From positions 1 through 64,000 of the forward strand of contig DATJFH010000092.1 in the NCBI GenBank assembly GCA_035495815.1: 64,000 nucleotides of DNA, written 5' to 3'. A model generated the notes under the pieces. It made no database searches and was not told the DNA's origin. It saw only the letters and a list, made by a program, of their open reading frames with translations. The stretch's first letter is position 1. Every line of letters starts with the position of its first letter. The stretch comes from DATJFH01 sp035495815. Its GTDB lineage: Bacteria; Acidobacteriota; Terriglobia; Bryobacterales; Bryobacteraceae. The position numbers and the translations under genes were made by a program. Below, in pieces: positions 17,549-26,605 of this stretch.

Positions 17549-19015
17549 CTACCCGACCAGGAATCCCCGCTCGACCAGTTGCCGCACGACGGTCAGGCAT
17601 TCCTTGCGGACCTGGTCCACACCGGCGTTGACTTTGCCGGCCAGATCCTCGGTCAACTCGCCCAGGGTCCGCTCGCCGTCGCAGTTACTGATGAATTCCG
17701 CCACCAGCGGCTGCATGTTCAGGGACGCCGGGAACCCGCCGGTCAGGCGCAGCACAAGCGACGTGCGCTGCCACTTGCCGTCCGCCGGTTTGAACTGCTG
17801 GTCGAGCTGCGCGTCGGGCGAAAGCTTCAGTTTCGCGGCCAGCATCTGCTCGTCGGAACTGTGAGCGTCGAGAAAATCGCGGTTGGTGAACATCCGCAGA
17901 ATGGACTCGCCGAAGGGCTTGGTGGCGCTGCCGGGGAGGTCCTCGATGCGGATCCAGTTCGCGCCGGCGCGACGGCGCATGGCGATCATGCCTCCATGTA
18001 CGGCCTCCACCTTGCGCTGGCGATAGTAATCCATCCAACCGCCGAACAGGGCGTCGTCCGCGTCTTCACGGTACGGGGTGGATTCGCGAAAGCGGTTCTG
18101 AGCGTAGGTGGAGGGCTCGGAGGTGGTTGCCTTGAGGACCCAGGCGTCGCAGCCCGTGCCGCGGAGCCATTCCGTCAAGCGGTCCTGCCAGGGCTCGCCC
18201 TCGATTTGCGCCCACTCGCAGAGCATCTGGAAGCAGCCGTCCTCGTTGAGATAGGCCGGGGCTTCCTTGCAGAGGCGCCGGCAGAACTGATCGAGATCCA
18301 GATTGTTGTCGCAAAAAATGTAGTGCCTGGAAGGCGTGATGAAGAACGGGGGGTTGGCGACGATGAGATCGAATGTTTGGCCTTCGACGGGCGCGAACGC
18401 ATCGCCGGTGAGGAATTCGATATTGTCGAGTCCGTTCAGGCGCGCGTTGAAGAACGCGAACTCGGTGGCCTTGGGATTGATGTCGGTGGCCACCACGGTC
18501 TGGCTGTGGATGGCGGCTTCCATCGCCTGGAGACCGCAGCCGGCGCCGAAATCGAGCGTGCGGCGGCTGGGGCGGCGGACGGTGAACCAGGAGAGCAGGC
18601 GGGTGGTGGGATTGGGCCAGAGCACCAGGTCCGAGGGCTTGCTGCATTCGAAGTCGAGCGCGGAGTCGGAGACGATGAGCAGCTTTTCAATAGGCGTCAT
18701 GCGGACCGCGGGGATCAAGTGGTCGCCTCGAGTGCTCAGCAGGCCGGATTCGATCAGCGTGCTCAGCAGCCAGCCGGGGAGCGCTTCGCGCGCGCGGGCG
18801 GAGTCGACGGGAACTCCGATGAAGAACCAGCGGACCAGGGTATGGAGCGGGGTAGGCTCGCGGGTGCAGTCGAGCATCCGGGGGAGGGTGCGCAGCTGGC
18901 GCGAGGGGAGGGCCGTGAGTCCCATCTGGTCGCGCAGCTGGTGGGTGGTGTAGTTGACGCCGGCCAAATATTCACGGAGGCGGCCGGCCTGGTCGGGATG
19001 GAGTGGAGTCAGCAT
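17549..19015 (-). CDS. SAM-dependent methyltransferase (HemK/RsmC-like small domain)
   Basis: Class I methyltransferase whose substrate cannot be named. Of 488 residues, 1-140 form a helical N-terminal region with no domain I can name. The SAM-binding motif I is DFGAGCGLQAMEAA (about 155-168). A VVATDIN motif II follows, and the NPPF motif (IVANPPFF, about 222-229) is typical of enzymes acting on amide or amino nitrogen in proteins or nucleic acids. A further about 150 C-terminal residues form a separate region whose end (GERTLGELTEDLA, then RKECLTVVRQLVERGFL) looks like a winged-helix. It starts 79 bp downstream of the kinase gene and may be read from the same transcript. Confidence 0.75.
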   Translation of the reverse strand: MLTPLHPDQAGRLREYLAGVNYTTHQLRDQMGLTALPSRQLRTLPRMLDCTREPTPLHTLVRWFFIGVPVDSARAREALPGWLLSTLIESGLLSTRGDHLIPAVRMTPIEKLLIVSDSALDFECSKPSDLVLWPNPTTRLLSWFTVRRPSRRTLDFGAGCGLQAMEAAIHSQTVVATDINPKATEFAFFNARLNGLDNIEFLTGDAFAPVEGQTFDLIVANPPFFITPSRHYIFCDNNLDLDQFCRRLCKEAPAYLNEDGCFQMLCEWAQIEGEPWQDRLTEWLRGTGCDAWVLKATTSEPSTYAQNRFRESTPYREDADDALFGGWMDYYRQRKVEAVHGGMIAMRRRAGANWIRIEDLPGSATKPFGESILRMFTNRDFLDAHSSDEQMLAAKLKLSPDAQLDQQFKPADGKWQRTSLVLRLTGGFPASLNMQPLVAEFISNCDGERTLGELTEDLAGKVNAGVDQVRKECLTVVRQLVERGFLVG

Positions 19016-19094
19016 GGTGCGTTAGAGTCTGGATTTCAAGCGCTGCCGGGCGTGGGGGAACGGCTGCCCTATCCGGCTTTTGGTCTGCCGCGGT

Positions 19095-22000
19095 TCATGT
19101 TTTCTTTCCCAGGGACATGGCTTCGGACACATCTTCGGTTTCCAATCCTTCGGCGAAACTGGAACAGATTCCATCGAGGATGGCGGCGGCTTCCTCCGGT
19201 TTGCCCTGCGACCGCCACAGCCGGGCAAGGCTGGTGGCTACCCGCAGCTCGAGCGACCGCGCGCGCTGCTCGCGGGCGATGCGGAGCGACTCCTGGAAGT
19301 AGAAATCCGCGGTCTCGGGCTCGCCGCTTTTCACGAACAGCTCTCCGCTGAGCCGGGAAAGCTCGGCCTCGTAGTAGCGCTGGCCGGTGCTCTTCATGAT
19401 TTCGAAGGCATCGCCGAGCGCGGCCAGCCCTCCGGCGACGTTGCCCATGCGAGCCAGTATTCCGGCCTGAACGCCGAGAAAATGCGGACGGCCCATCGGT
19501 GAGCCGACGGCCTGATGGGCGGCCAGGGCGGCCTGAATCAGGTCGAGTCCGGCGGGTATGTCGCCGCCTACGGCGACAGCCCAGCCGCGGCACAGTGTGG
19601 CCCAGGCACGCATGTTCGCAGGCGACCGTTCGTCCGTCAGCACCTGTTCGGCGCAGGCCAGACATTCGGCCGGCTCGCCCCGGAACTGGCGCAGGACGGC
19701 CTCGAACGCCAGGGCGAAGATCATGCTCGGCGGGTGCCCCAGCTTGCTGGCCAGCTCCCGCGCTTCGCCAATCATGCGCAGAGCCTGGTCCGGATAGCCG
19801 AGCAGCCACAGGAAACGGCCGCCCAGCTCCACGCGGCAGGCGACGCCGGGATCGAAGCCGTACACCGACGCGTAATAATCGTGCTGGCGGGCGTCGTAAA
19901 GCTCGATGCCGCGCTCGAAGTGCTCTTTGGCGGGCTGAATTTCCCCCAGATTTCCCAGCGTCGTACCCATCGCCCAATGGGCGGCCACCAGGCGGGCGGG
20001 ATCTTTGTCCTGGCCGGCGATTTCCAGGATCTGCCGGGCCAGGTCGCGCGCCTCCTGCAGCTTGGCTTCCGCCAGATCGGACAGCCACAGACCCCACAGC
20101 GCAGGGAGAAGCTGGGCGGTGTCGCCCAGCTCCGCGCACAACTGTTGGGCGCGCGTGAAATTTTCCCGGGTCTCCGACGATCCGAAGCTGGCCAGCGTGA
20201 GCGGGCCGCCCAGCGTCATGCGCAGCGAAAGCTCCTGACGTCCGCGATCGGCGCCGCCGGTGACCTTGTCGAGCAGGACCAGGCCCCGGCGGGCCAGCGC
20301 GATGGCTTCGTGGCTGGCGCCGACATGGGCGGCGTTGACCGCGGCCAGGCGAAAGAACTCGGCGGCCTGATCGAACTTCCGGGCGGTTTCGAACAGCAGC
20401 GCGATCTGGGCCGTCACCGGCTTGGCCTCGCGGCCGTGAAACGAAACCGCGGCCTCGGCCACGGCGGCGCTCAGAGACGCCCGGCGCGCGGGCTTGAGCG
20501 ACGCGTACAGCGCATGATGGTCCGGATCCTGCGCGAAGCGGTAGCGCACGGTGAGCGTGCCGTCGGGCAGCTCCAGCTCCCCGACCGGTTGGACGATGCC
20601 GCGCATCCGCTGAGTAGCCTCCAGCCGGTCCTCGACGTCGGCCTGATCGAGACCGAGCGCACGGGCGATCACGGCCGAATCGAAATCGATCCCCTGGACG
20701 CTGGCGGCCACGAGCAGCCGCCGCTCGTCGTCGGTCAACAGCTCCAGCTTGGCGCTGATGATGGCCTGGATGGATTCCGGCGCCGCCTCTTTCAAATCCG
20801 CGGAGGGCCGGGCCAGCCGCCAGCCGCCGCCGTCCTGCACCACGAAGCGGGTCTCGCGCACGAACCGCGCCAGCTCCACCAGGAAGAGCGGGTTTCCGGC
20901 GGTCTTGGACCGCACCAGGGCGCTGAACTCATCCGGAAAACGGGCGCCTTCGAACTCCATCTCCAGATAGCGGCGGCACTCCTCGGCGTTGAGGAAGTCG
21001 AGATTGATGTCGCGAAAGTAGCCGTGATTCCGCAGTTGGAGGTGAGTCTTGTAAAACGTCGCGCCGGGACCGCGCTCATGCGGGCGGTAGGTTCCGACGA
21101 TCAGGATGCGGGATTTGTCGAGGCGGCCGGCAAGGTCGAGCAGCAGGTCGAGGGTGGAGATGTCGGCCCACTGGAGATCGTCGAGGAACAGGATCAGCGG
21201 CAGGATCCGGGAGGCCTGCTGTAGAAAAGAAGTGGCCTCGCGGATCATGCGTTCCTGTGACGCCGGGTCGCTGTCTTCGCCGGGCTCGAGCTGCGTCAGC
21301 CAGGTAGGGGCCGCGTCGGCCAGCAGCTTGCGATAGGCAGGCCCGTCCAGTCCCGCGAGCAGGGTTTCGAAAGCCTCGAACACGGAACGATAGGGTTCCG
21401 CGCCGGAGAGGCGCTCCGAGCAGCGGCCGCGGGCCAGCACGAAGGGCTGCAGATCGTCTATCAGCCTGGCCAGAAAAGTCTCGACCAGGGCTGTTTTCCC
21501 GAGGCCAGGCTCTCCCGACACGCAGATGAACTTCCCGTCGCCGGCGGCGGCCGATTGGTAGGCGGCAGTCAATTCGGCCAGCTCGGTTTTGCGTCCGACG
21601 AAGCGGCGCTCCGCAAGCGAAGGCGCGAGCACGGGTTCGGCGGCGCGCTTGGGCTTGTCCCCGGTAAAGGATGCCAGGGCGTCGCGGAACTCGGCGGCGC
21701 TCTGGAAGCGGTCGGCGGGATTCTTGGCCAGCGCTTTGAGGATCGTCTCGGGGAGACCCGCGGGCAGCCCGGGATTGATCTCGCGGGGCGGGCGCGGCAC
21801 GCGCTGGAGTTGCGCGGTCATGGTGGCATAATCGTTCTCGCCCTGGAAGGGGCGCTGTCCGGTGGCCACCTCGTAGAGAGTCACGCCGACAGAATAGACA
21901 TCCGATCGGGGATCGGGCGCGGCGCCCTTGACCTGCTCGGGCGCCATGTAGCCGGCCGAGCCGATGGCCATGCCGGGCATGGTCAGCTGTCCCTGGCTGA

Positions 22001-22475
22001 CCGGCCGGGCAATGCCGAAATCCATGAGTTTCACCGTGCCCGCCGGCGTGATCATGATATTCGACGGCTTGATATCGCGATGGACGACCCCCCGGGCGTG
22101 CGCGTAGCTCAAGGCTTCGAGGACCTGGCAGATGTGACCCACGCCTTCCTCCACCGGGATGGGCGACTGGCCGATGCGCACGTCGAGGGTGACGCCTTCG
22201 AGCAGCTCCATCACCATGATCAGGCGGTTCTCGACACGCAAGGCGGTGTGCAGGGCGGCGATGTAGGGATGGTTGAGGCTGGCCTGCACTTTGATTTCGC
22301 GAATGAAGCGCTCGGCCAGCTCGGGCTCGCCGCCGAAATCGGGCAGCAGGATTTTGGCGGCCTCCACGCGGTCCGAGATCAGGTTGCGGACCTTGAACAC
22401 CTTGCCCATTCCACCCGCCCCGAGCAGCTCGATGACCTGATAGTCGCCGATCGTGTCACCGACCTTGAAGCTCAT
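19095..22475 (-). CDS. Ser/Thr protein kinase-AAA ATPase-TPR regulator of the T6SS block
   Basis: Cytoplasmic eukaryotic-type kinase fused to an ATPase and TPR repeats, likely controlling T6SS or a linked pathway. The start ATG at 22475 overlaps the tssM stop (ATGA); upstream in-frame starts lie inside tssM. Of 1126 residues, the kinase spans about 10-270. It has the Gly loop LGAGGMGKV at 18-26, Lys41, HRD with catalytic Asp134, DFG at 152-154 and APE at 178-180, so all catalytic residues are present. An AAA_16-type ATPase follows, with Walker A GEPGLGKT at 321-328 and a LILFLDDLQWAD Walker B. The last about 450 residues are TPR-like helices. No membrane segment is visible, unlike T6SS PpkA kinases. 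The domain layout matches stand-alone bacterial signalling kinases placed here in an operon with tssKLM. Confidence 0.88.
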   Translation of the reverse strand: MSFKVGDTIGDYQVIELLGAGGMGKVFKVRNLISDRVEAAKILLPDFGGEPELAERFIREIKVQASLNHPYIAALHTALRVENRLIMVMELLEGVTLDVRIGQSPIPVEEGVGHICQVLEALSYAHARGVVHRDIKPSNIMITPAGTVKLMDFGIARPVSQGQLTMPGMAIGSAGYMAPEQVKGAAPDPRSDVYSVGVTLYEVATGQRPFQGENDYATMTAQLQRVPRPPREINPGLPAGLPETILKALAKNPADRFQSAAEFRDALASFTGDKPKRAAEPVLAPSLAERRFVGRKTELAELTAAYQSAAAGDGKFICVSGEPGLGKTALVETFLARLIDDLQPFVLARGRCSERLSGAEPYRSVFEAFETLLAGLDGPAYRKLLADAAPTWLTQLEPGEDSDPASQERMIREATSFLQQASRILPLILFLDDLQWADISTLDLLLDLAGRLDKSRILIVGTYRPHERGPGATFYKTHLQLRNHGYFRDINLDFLNAEECRRYLEMEFEGARFPDEFSALVRSKTAGNPLFLVELARFVRETRFVVQDGGGWRLARPSADLKEAAPESIQAIISAKLELLTDDERRLLVAASVQGIDFDSAVIARALGLDQADVEDRLEATQRMRGIVQPVGELELPDGTLTVRYRFAQDPDHHALYASLKPARRASLSAAVAEAAVSFHGREAKPVTAQIALLFETARKFDQAAEFFRLAAVNAAHVGASHEAIALARRGLVLLDKVTGGADRGRQELSLRMTLGGPLTLASFGSSETRENFTRAQQLCAELGDTAQLLPALWGLWLSDLAEAKLQEARDLARQILEIAGQDKDPARLVAAHWAMGTTLGNLGEIQPAKEHFERGIELYDARQHDYYASVYGFDPGVACRVELGGRFLWLLGYPDQALRMIGEARELASKLGHPPSMIFALAFEAVLRQFRGEPAECLACAEQVLTDERSPANMRAWATLCRGWAVAVGGDIPAGLDLIQAALAAHQAVGSPMGRPHFLGVQAGILARMGNVAGGLAALGDAFEIMKSTGQRYYEAELSRLSGELFVKSGEPETADFYFQESLRIAREQRARSLELRVATSLARLWRSQGKPEEAAAILDGICSSFAEGLETEDVSEAMSLGKKT

Positions 22476-25400
22476 TTGGATTCCGAACAGCCGAACGAAG
22501 CAAAGTAACCTTTTTGAAAAACCGGCGGCCCGCCCAGCATATCCACGTCGAACTGGACCTGGCGGGGCTGTCCGGTGGCAGGCGAGGTGACGAAACGGCC
22601 CTGGCGCCCGCCTCGCAGCATCCATCCGAAGGTCGTGCCGGGGCCGGAAGGGGCGACGTCGGCTTCTGAGAAAAACTCGAACAGTCCCCACAACCCGCCG
22701 TAGCTGGGATAGTCGCCCGCCCCGTCCTTCCACTTGGCGTTGAGGCGGACTCCGTGGACCGCGGCTCCCGGCCAGTTGAAACGGAAGACCGCGCCGGCGG
22801 AGGTGAAATCGGCCGCCTGGCCTTCGATTTCGAGATGCAGGCTCTGGACATCGGGCGCGATCACCGGCTTTACGGAAAAGGTAAGCCTGGCATTCGCCGA
22901 TCCATCCGGATAGAGCGCTTTCGAAAACGAAGCGGCGCGGTTGAAGAAGCGCACGACGCCCGCCGGGGCAGGCGGCGTGACGCCGTCGGCGGGAACGTAG
23001 CCGCCGCCCCTGGGAGTGAGCGCCTTCTTCAAATTCTGTTCGTAGAAGGTCCACAGCGCTCCCTTCGGGGCGAAGAAGGCGGCCAGATCCTCGAGCTTTG
23101 CCCGGGGACCCTCGGACCTGAACGGATACATGCCGGAGAGCGCTTTGAACTCCGCGCACATGCCTTTGCCGGGCGCCGGCGGCGCGGGAATCGCCCCGAC
23201 GGCGTGGGTGATGGGATCTTCGAGCAGCTTGAGCATGGTCTGATCGAGCGCTTGGGTGAGCGCCATCTGGCGGGTGACCAGCTTGGCGGCGGACGCGGCG
23301 GAGCGTGTCTGCTCGGCGGCCTGCTCGGCCTGCGCGGGCGGCAGAGCGGCGATCTGCTCCAGCGCGACCTGAAGGGGGACGAGCGCTTTCATGTAATCCG
23401 CGTTGCCCGGCCCGATGTACTGATCCACGCTGGCGGGCGGCATGACGGCGTGCAGGGGCTTGAATGCCTTGACCACGTCCGGCGCGTCCACGCCGGTATT
23501 CTGGGAAGCCAGCCAGAACAGCGCCAGCAGCGGCGACTGGGGACCGTCGATGCGGCCGAGCTTCCTGGCGGCGTCGGCGAAGCCCTTGTAGGGGACCACC
23601 ACCGATTTCTTCAGGTAATCCTGCCACTGGGCGATGAAATCGGCATAGTAGCGCGCGCGCAGATCCTGCTCCAGCCTGGCGTCTCCCTTTTTCGCCCCGG
23701 CGCTCGAACCGAGCACCCATTCCTCGCGGCTGAAAAAAGACTCCGCGTTTTTGATGGCGTTCTGCATGAAGGTCCAGCCGGCCTTGGTAAAAGCGCCCGG
23801 CACGTCCTTGTTGTTGATGACCACTTCGGACGAGCCGGGAAACTTTTTATTGAAGTTCACCGGGGGATTGCTCTTGCCGGCTTCCGCCAGCATGACGGGG
23901 TAAACGCGGTCGGCTCCGGCGAACGCGGAAAGGTAGGCGCGCGCTCCGGCGACGGTATCCGCGTCATTGGCGGTGGAGAAGCCGGCGGGGTTGCGCAGCA
24001 GCTCGTCGGAGTAAAAGTCGAACTGGAGGGCGGCCAGACGGGACTGTTCGGGGTCCGCGGGGCGTCCACCGGCCCAGCGGGTTGTCAACGCCGGCGACAG
24101 GAACGGCTTCGAGCTCTTGTCGTGGTTCGAGGTGGTAATCAGGTAGGCTTTGAGCGTGTCGTAAGCGTACCCGTAATCTGTCGTGCCGGAGAGCGACTTC
24201 AGGGTCCCGATCATCGATTCCTGCGCCGGCTTCAGCAGCAGCCGCTCGAACCGGTCGAAATAGAGCCGGCGGACATCGGGATAGATTCCGGCGCCGGTAT
24301 AGAGTCCCCAGCGCAGGCGCAGCGGAGGGCCCTCCTGCCGATATGTCGTCAGCGTTTCGAGCGAGCGCCGGAGTGTCTCGAGCCGGTTCAGCGCGTCGAG
24401 CGAGGCGAGGGCGCCGGCGGCGGGAGGCGCGGTGGAAATCCCGGCGCCAGCCTCGCGCGCGTCCCCGACCAGGGAGCGGTTCCCGGCGAACGAAATCGTG
24501 AAGGCCAGGCAGAGCAGGAGGCAGAGGGCGGCGGCTGAGCCGAGCAGGACGCGCCGCAGGGTGTTGGTCTTGACGTTCGATCCGCTGGCGCCGAGACCGG
24601 CGCGGTCGTTGAGCAGGACGCCGCTGAAAAAGTGATTGAGAAAGACCCACTGGGGAACCTTCCGCGTGGTGGCGGACGGCCCCGCAGCCGCGGGCGCGCC
24701 CGGGGCGGCCTCCTGCTCGAGACGGAAGATGCCGGTGGCGTCGCCCCGTGCCTGCGCCTGCTGCGAAAACGCGGGACGCGGGGCGGCGGCCGCGGCGACA
24801 TCGCGAACCACCACCGGCCGCACGCCGCAGAAGTAGAAGCCGCGTAGAAAGGGTCCGCTCGAGAGCTGGCTCGGCCGGCACAGGTCCACCAGGAACTGGA
24901 TGGCCAGGGTTCGCAGCTTGCGAAACTCGCGCGGAAATTCGTAAATGGCGGGGAGCTTCCCGCCTTCATGCTCCCGGGAAAGCATGGCCGTCCGCTTGCC
25001 GGCCAGCGAGTGGAAAAGCTGGTCGAAAGCGGCCGTTAGACGCGCAGTCTCCTGCTCCGCGTAGACTCCGGTGGGCGCGAGCGGGACGGCGGGCAGCGTC
25101 ACGCCCAGCACCTGCGTCACTTCCTGTTCGCTGAGGTTCGAGACGTACTCATGGAAGAAGGAAAGCCGGTCGAGCTTGGTGAACAGAACGTACACCGGCA
25201 CGTTGACGCCGAGAAGTTGCGAAACCTCGCCCAGCCGCGCGGCCAGCGTACGGGCGGCGAGCGGCACGCTCTCGGTCGCGCCCGGCTTGAGAAACACGTC
25301 GCAGGGCAGCGACACTACGGCGGCTCTGGGAGCTTCCTGGCGCCCGCCGAAAACAGAGCCGAGCCGCCGCGCCTGCATCCGGCGGATGAGCCGGTTCCAG

Positions 25401-25897
25401 GCGGGCACGTCACCGAGCAGCCGCCCGCTGGCTTCGACGAACACCGTCTGCCGCGCGAACCACAGGTTGGCGGACCGGGTCGGCACGATCGCGGAATCCT
25501 GATAGGCCTGCCCGGCCAGCAACTCCGGATCGAGACCGGAATTCACCATCGTGGTGGTCTTGGTGGATCCCGCCGGGCCCATCAGGAAGATGACCGGCAG
25601 GGCGCCGAAGCTCGCTCCCTGTTGCAGGCGCGAGGACGCCAGCCTGGCTGCCGCCTCGTTGAGCAGCGCGTCCAGCTCATCGCCGCCGGCGGCCGGGCCC
25701 GGGTCGGCGGCCGCTCTCTCGCGATCCTGTTTCGACCTGTACCAGAGGAACAGCCCGGCCGCGGCGAACCCGATCAGCGCCAGGCCGCCCCGAAGCACCC
25801 AGATGTCCGGCGGCTGGAGCTTCAGCAGTGTCCCGAGGAACCAGGCCAGCAACAGAAAGACAATAAGGACGACCGCCGTAGCCACCGCTGCGATCAT
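22472..25897 (-). CDS. tssM: T6SS membrane-complex protein TssM (IcmF family)
   Basis: TssM spans the inner membrane and reaches through the periplasm to anchor the apparatus. Of 1141 residues, two N-terminal membrane helices lie at about 5-25 and 34-54. A cytoplasmic GTPase-like domain has Walker A GPAGSTKT at 107-114. A third membrane helix lies at about 450-475 (VLLGSAAALCLLLCLAFTIS). A large periplasmic part containing the IcmF-related and C-terminal beta domains follows. The start overlaps the tssL stop by four bases (ATGA) and the stop overlaps the kinase start. The usual outer-membrane lipoprotein partner TssJ is not in this window. Confidence 0.94.
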   Translation of the reverse strand: MIAAVATAVVLIVFLLLAWFLGTLLKLQPPDIWVLRGGLALIGFAAAGLFLWYRSKQDRERAAADPGPAAGGDELDALLNEAAARLASSRLQQGASFGALPVIFLMGPAGSTKTTTMVNSGLDPELLAGQAYQDSAIVPTRSANLWFARQTVFVEASGRLLGDVPAWNRLIRRMQARRLGSVFGGRQEAPRAAVVSLPCDVFLKPGATESVPLAARTLAARLGEVSQLLGVNVPVYVLFTKLDRLSFFHEYVSNLSEQEVTQVLGVTLPAVPLAPTGVYAEQETARLTAAFDQLFHSLAGKRTAMLSREHEGGKLPAIYEFPREFRKLRTLAIQFLVDLCRPSQLSSGPFLRGFYFCGVRPVVVRDVAAAAAPRPAFSQQAQARGDATGIFRLEQEAAPGAPAAAGPSATTRKVPQWVFLNHFFSGVLLNDRAGLGASGSNVKTNTLRRVLLGSAAALCLLLCLAFTISFAGNRSLVGDAREAGAGISTAPPAAGALASLDALNRLETLRRSLETLTTYRQEGPPLRLRWGLYTGAGIYPDVRRLYFDRFERLLLKPAQESMIGTLKSLSGTTDYGYAYDTLKAYLITTSNHDKSSKPFLSPALTTRWAGGRPADPEQSRLAALQFDFYSDELLRNPAGFSTANDADTVAGARAYLSAFAGADRVYPVMLAEAGKSNPPVNFNKKFPGSSEVVINNKDVPGAFTKAGWTFMQNAIKNAESFFSREEWVLGSSAGAKKGDARLEQDLRARYYADFIAQWQDYLKKSVVVPYKGFADAARKLGRIDGPQSPLLALFWLASQNTGVDAPDVVKAFKPLHAVMPPASVDQYIGPGNADYMKALVPLQVALEQIAALPPAQAEQAAEQTRSAASAAKLVTRQMALTQALDQTMLKLLEDPITHAVGAIPAPPAPGKGMCAEFKALSGMYPFRSEGPRAKLEDLAAFFAPKGALWTFYEQNLKKALTPRGGGYVPADGVTPPAPAGVVRFFNRAASFSKALYPDGSANARLTFSVKPVIAPDVQSLHLEIEGQAADFTSAGAVFRFNWPGAAVHGVRLNAKWKDGAGDYPSYGGLWGLFEFFSEADVAPSGPGTTFGWMLRGGRQGRFVTSPATGQPRQVQFDVDMLGGPPVFQKGYFASFGCSESK

Positions 25898-26598
25898 CGG
25901 GCCAGCGCCCCTCGGGCCGAGATACGCTTCAACTCCGACGCGTCCGAACTCAGCGACAGCGCGTACCCGCCGAACAGCAGCGCCACCAGAACGGCGCAGG
26001 CGAGGGCCGCGATTTTCAGCCGCGAGATCCAGGGATCGGACTGCTGCTGTCTCACGGCCTGCCCGCCCGGCGCCCAGGACGGCGAGAACTCCGCATTCGT
26101 TCCCCGGATACGCCTCATCTTTTCACTCACCGAATCCCGGATCACCCGCAGTTCGCTGCCGGCGGAAATGCTATACCGGCCGGCGAATCCCAGCAGCAAG
26201 CACAGGTAGTAGACTTCCAGGACGTCCGCCAGCGAGGGCGAGTCGGAATCCTTCAGCAATTTTTCCAGGTTGCGAAAGAAAATCTCTCCGGCCACGTGGA
26301 CGCCGAACAACTCCTCCTGCAGCGGTTTCCGGGGCCAGTCGGCGAAGATCGGATTGCGGGAGTTGAGAATCGATTCGTCGAGGAAAGCCACCGTGGCGAA
26401 ACGCGCCAGGCGCGACTCCTCCTCGGTGTAGCCGCGCTGGCGGCCTTCGTTGTCGGCCTGGCGCAGCGCCTCCCGCATATTCGCCCGAAAAGACTCGGCG
26501 CTCGACACGGACTGCCGGTTCGAGCGCAGCCGCACGGTGGCCGTCAGCACCTCCTGATAAATCAGCGCCAGGTTCCCGGAATTCTCGGTGGAGGGCAT
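25894..26598 (-). CDS. tssL: T6SS membrane-complex protein TssL (DotU/ImpK family)
   Basis: TssL partners TssM in the inner membrane. Of 234 residues, the cytoplasmic part has the family signature: RFATVAFLDESILNS, WPRKPLQEELFGVHVAGEIFF and LEVYYLCLLLGFAGRY. One C-terminal membrane helix lies at about 199-219. It has no OmpA-like peptidoglycan-binding extension, so it is the short form. It is separated from tssK by 7 bp and overlaps tssM by four bases. Confidence 0.94.
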   Translation of the reverse strand: MPSTENSGNLALIYQEVLTATVRLRSNRQSVSSAESFRANMREALRQADNEGRQRGYTEEESRLARFATVAFLDESILNSRNPIFADWPRKPLQEELFGVHVAGEIFFRNLEKLLKDSDSPSLADVLEVYYLCLLLGFAGRYSISAGSELRVIRDSVSEKMRRIRGTNAEFSPSWAPGGQAVRQQQSDPWISRLKIAALACAVLVALLFGGYALSLSSDASELKRISARGALAR

Positions 26599-26605
26599 GT
26601 GTCGC

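Noticed and set aside
17304..17600. 98-codon minus-strand frame upstream of the TonB receptor
   Set aside because: No ribosome site, Arg/Ala-biased, overlaps the end of the methyltransferase gene.
9645..19094. Mobile element as the cause of the T6SS split
   Set aside because: No transposase, integrase, terminal inverted repeat, target duplication or tRNA attachment site was found at either end.
22476..23720. In-frame upstream extension of the kinase gene
   Set aside because: It lies wholly inside tssM with low-complexity Arg/Ala composition; the ATG overlapping the tssM stop starts a normal kinase domain.
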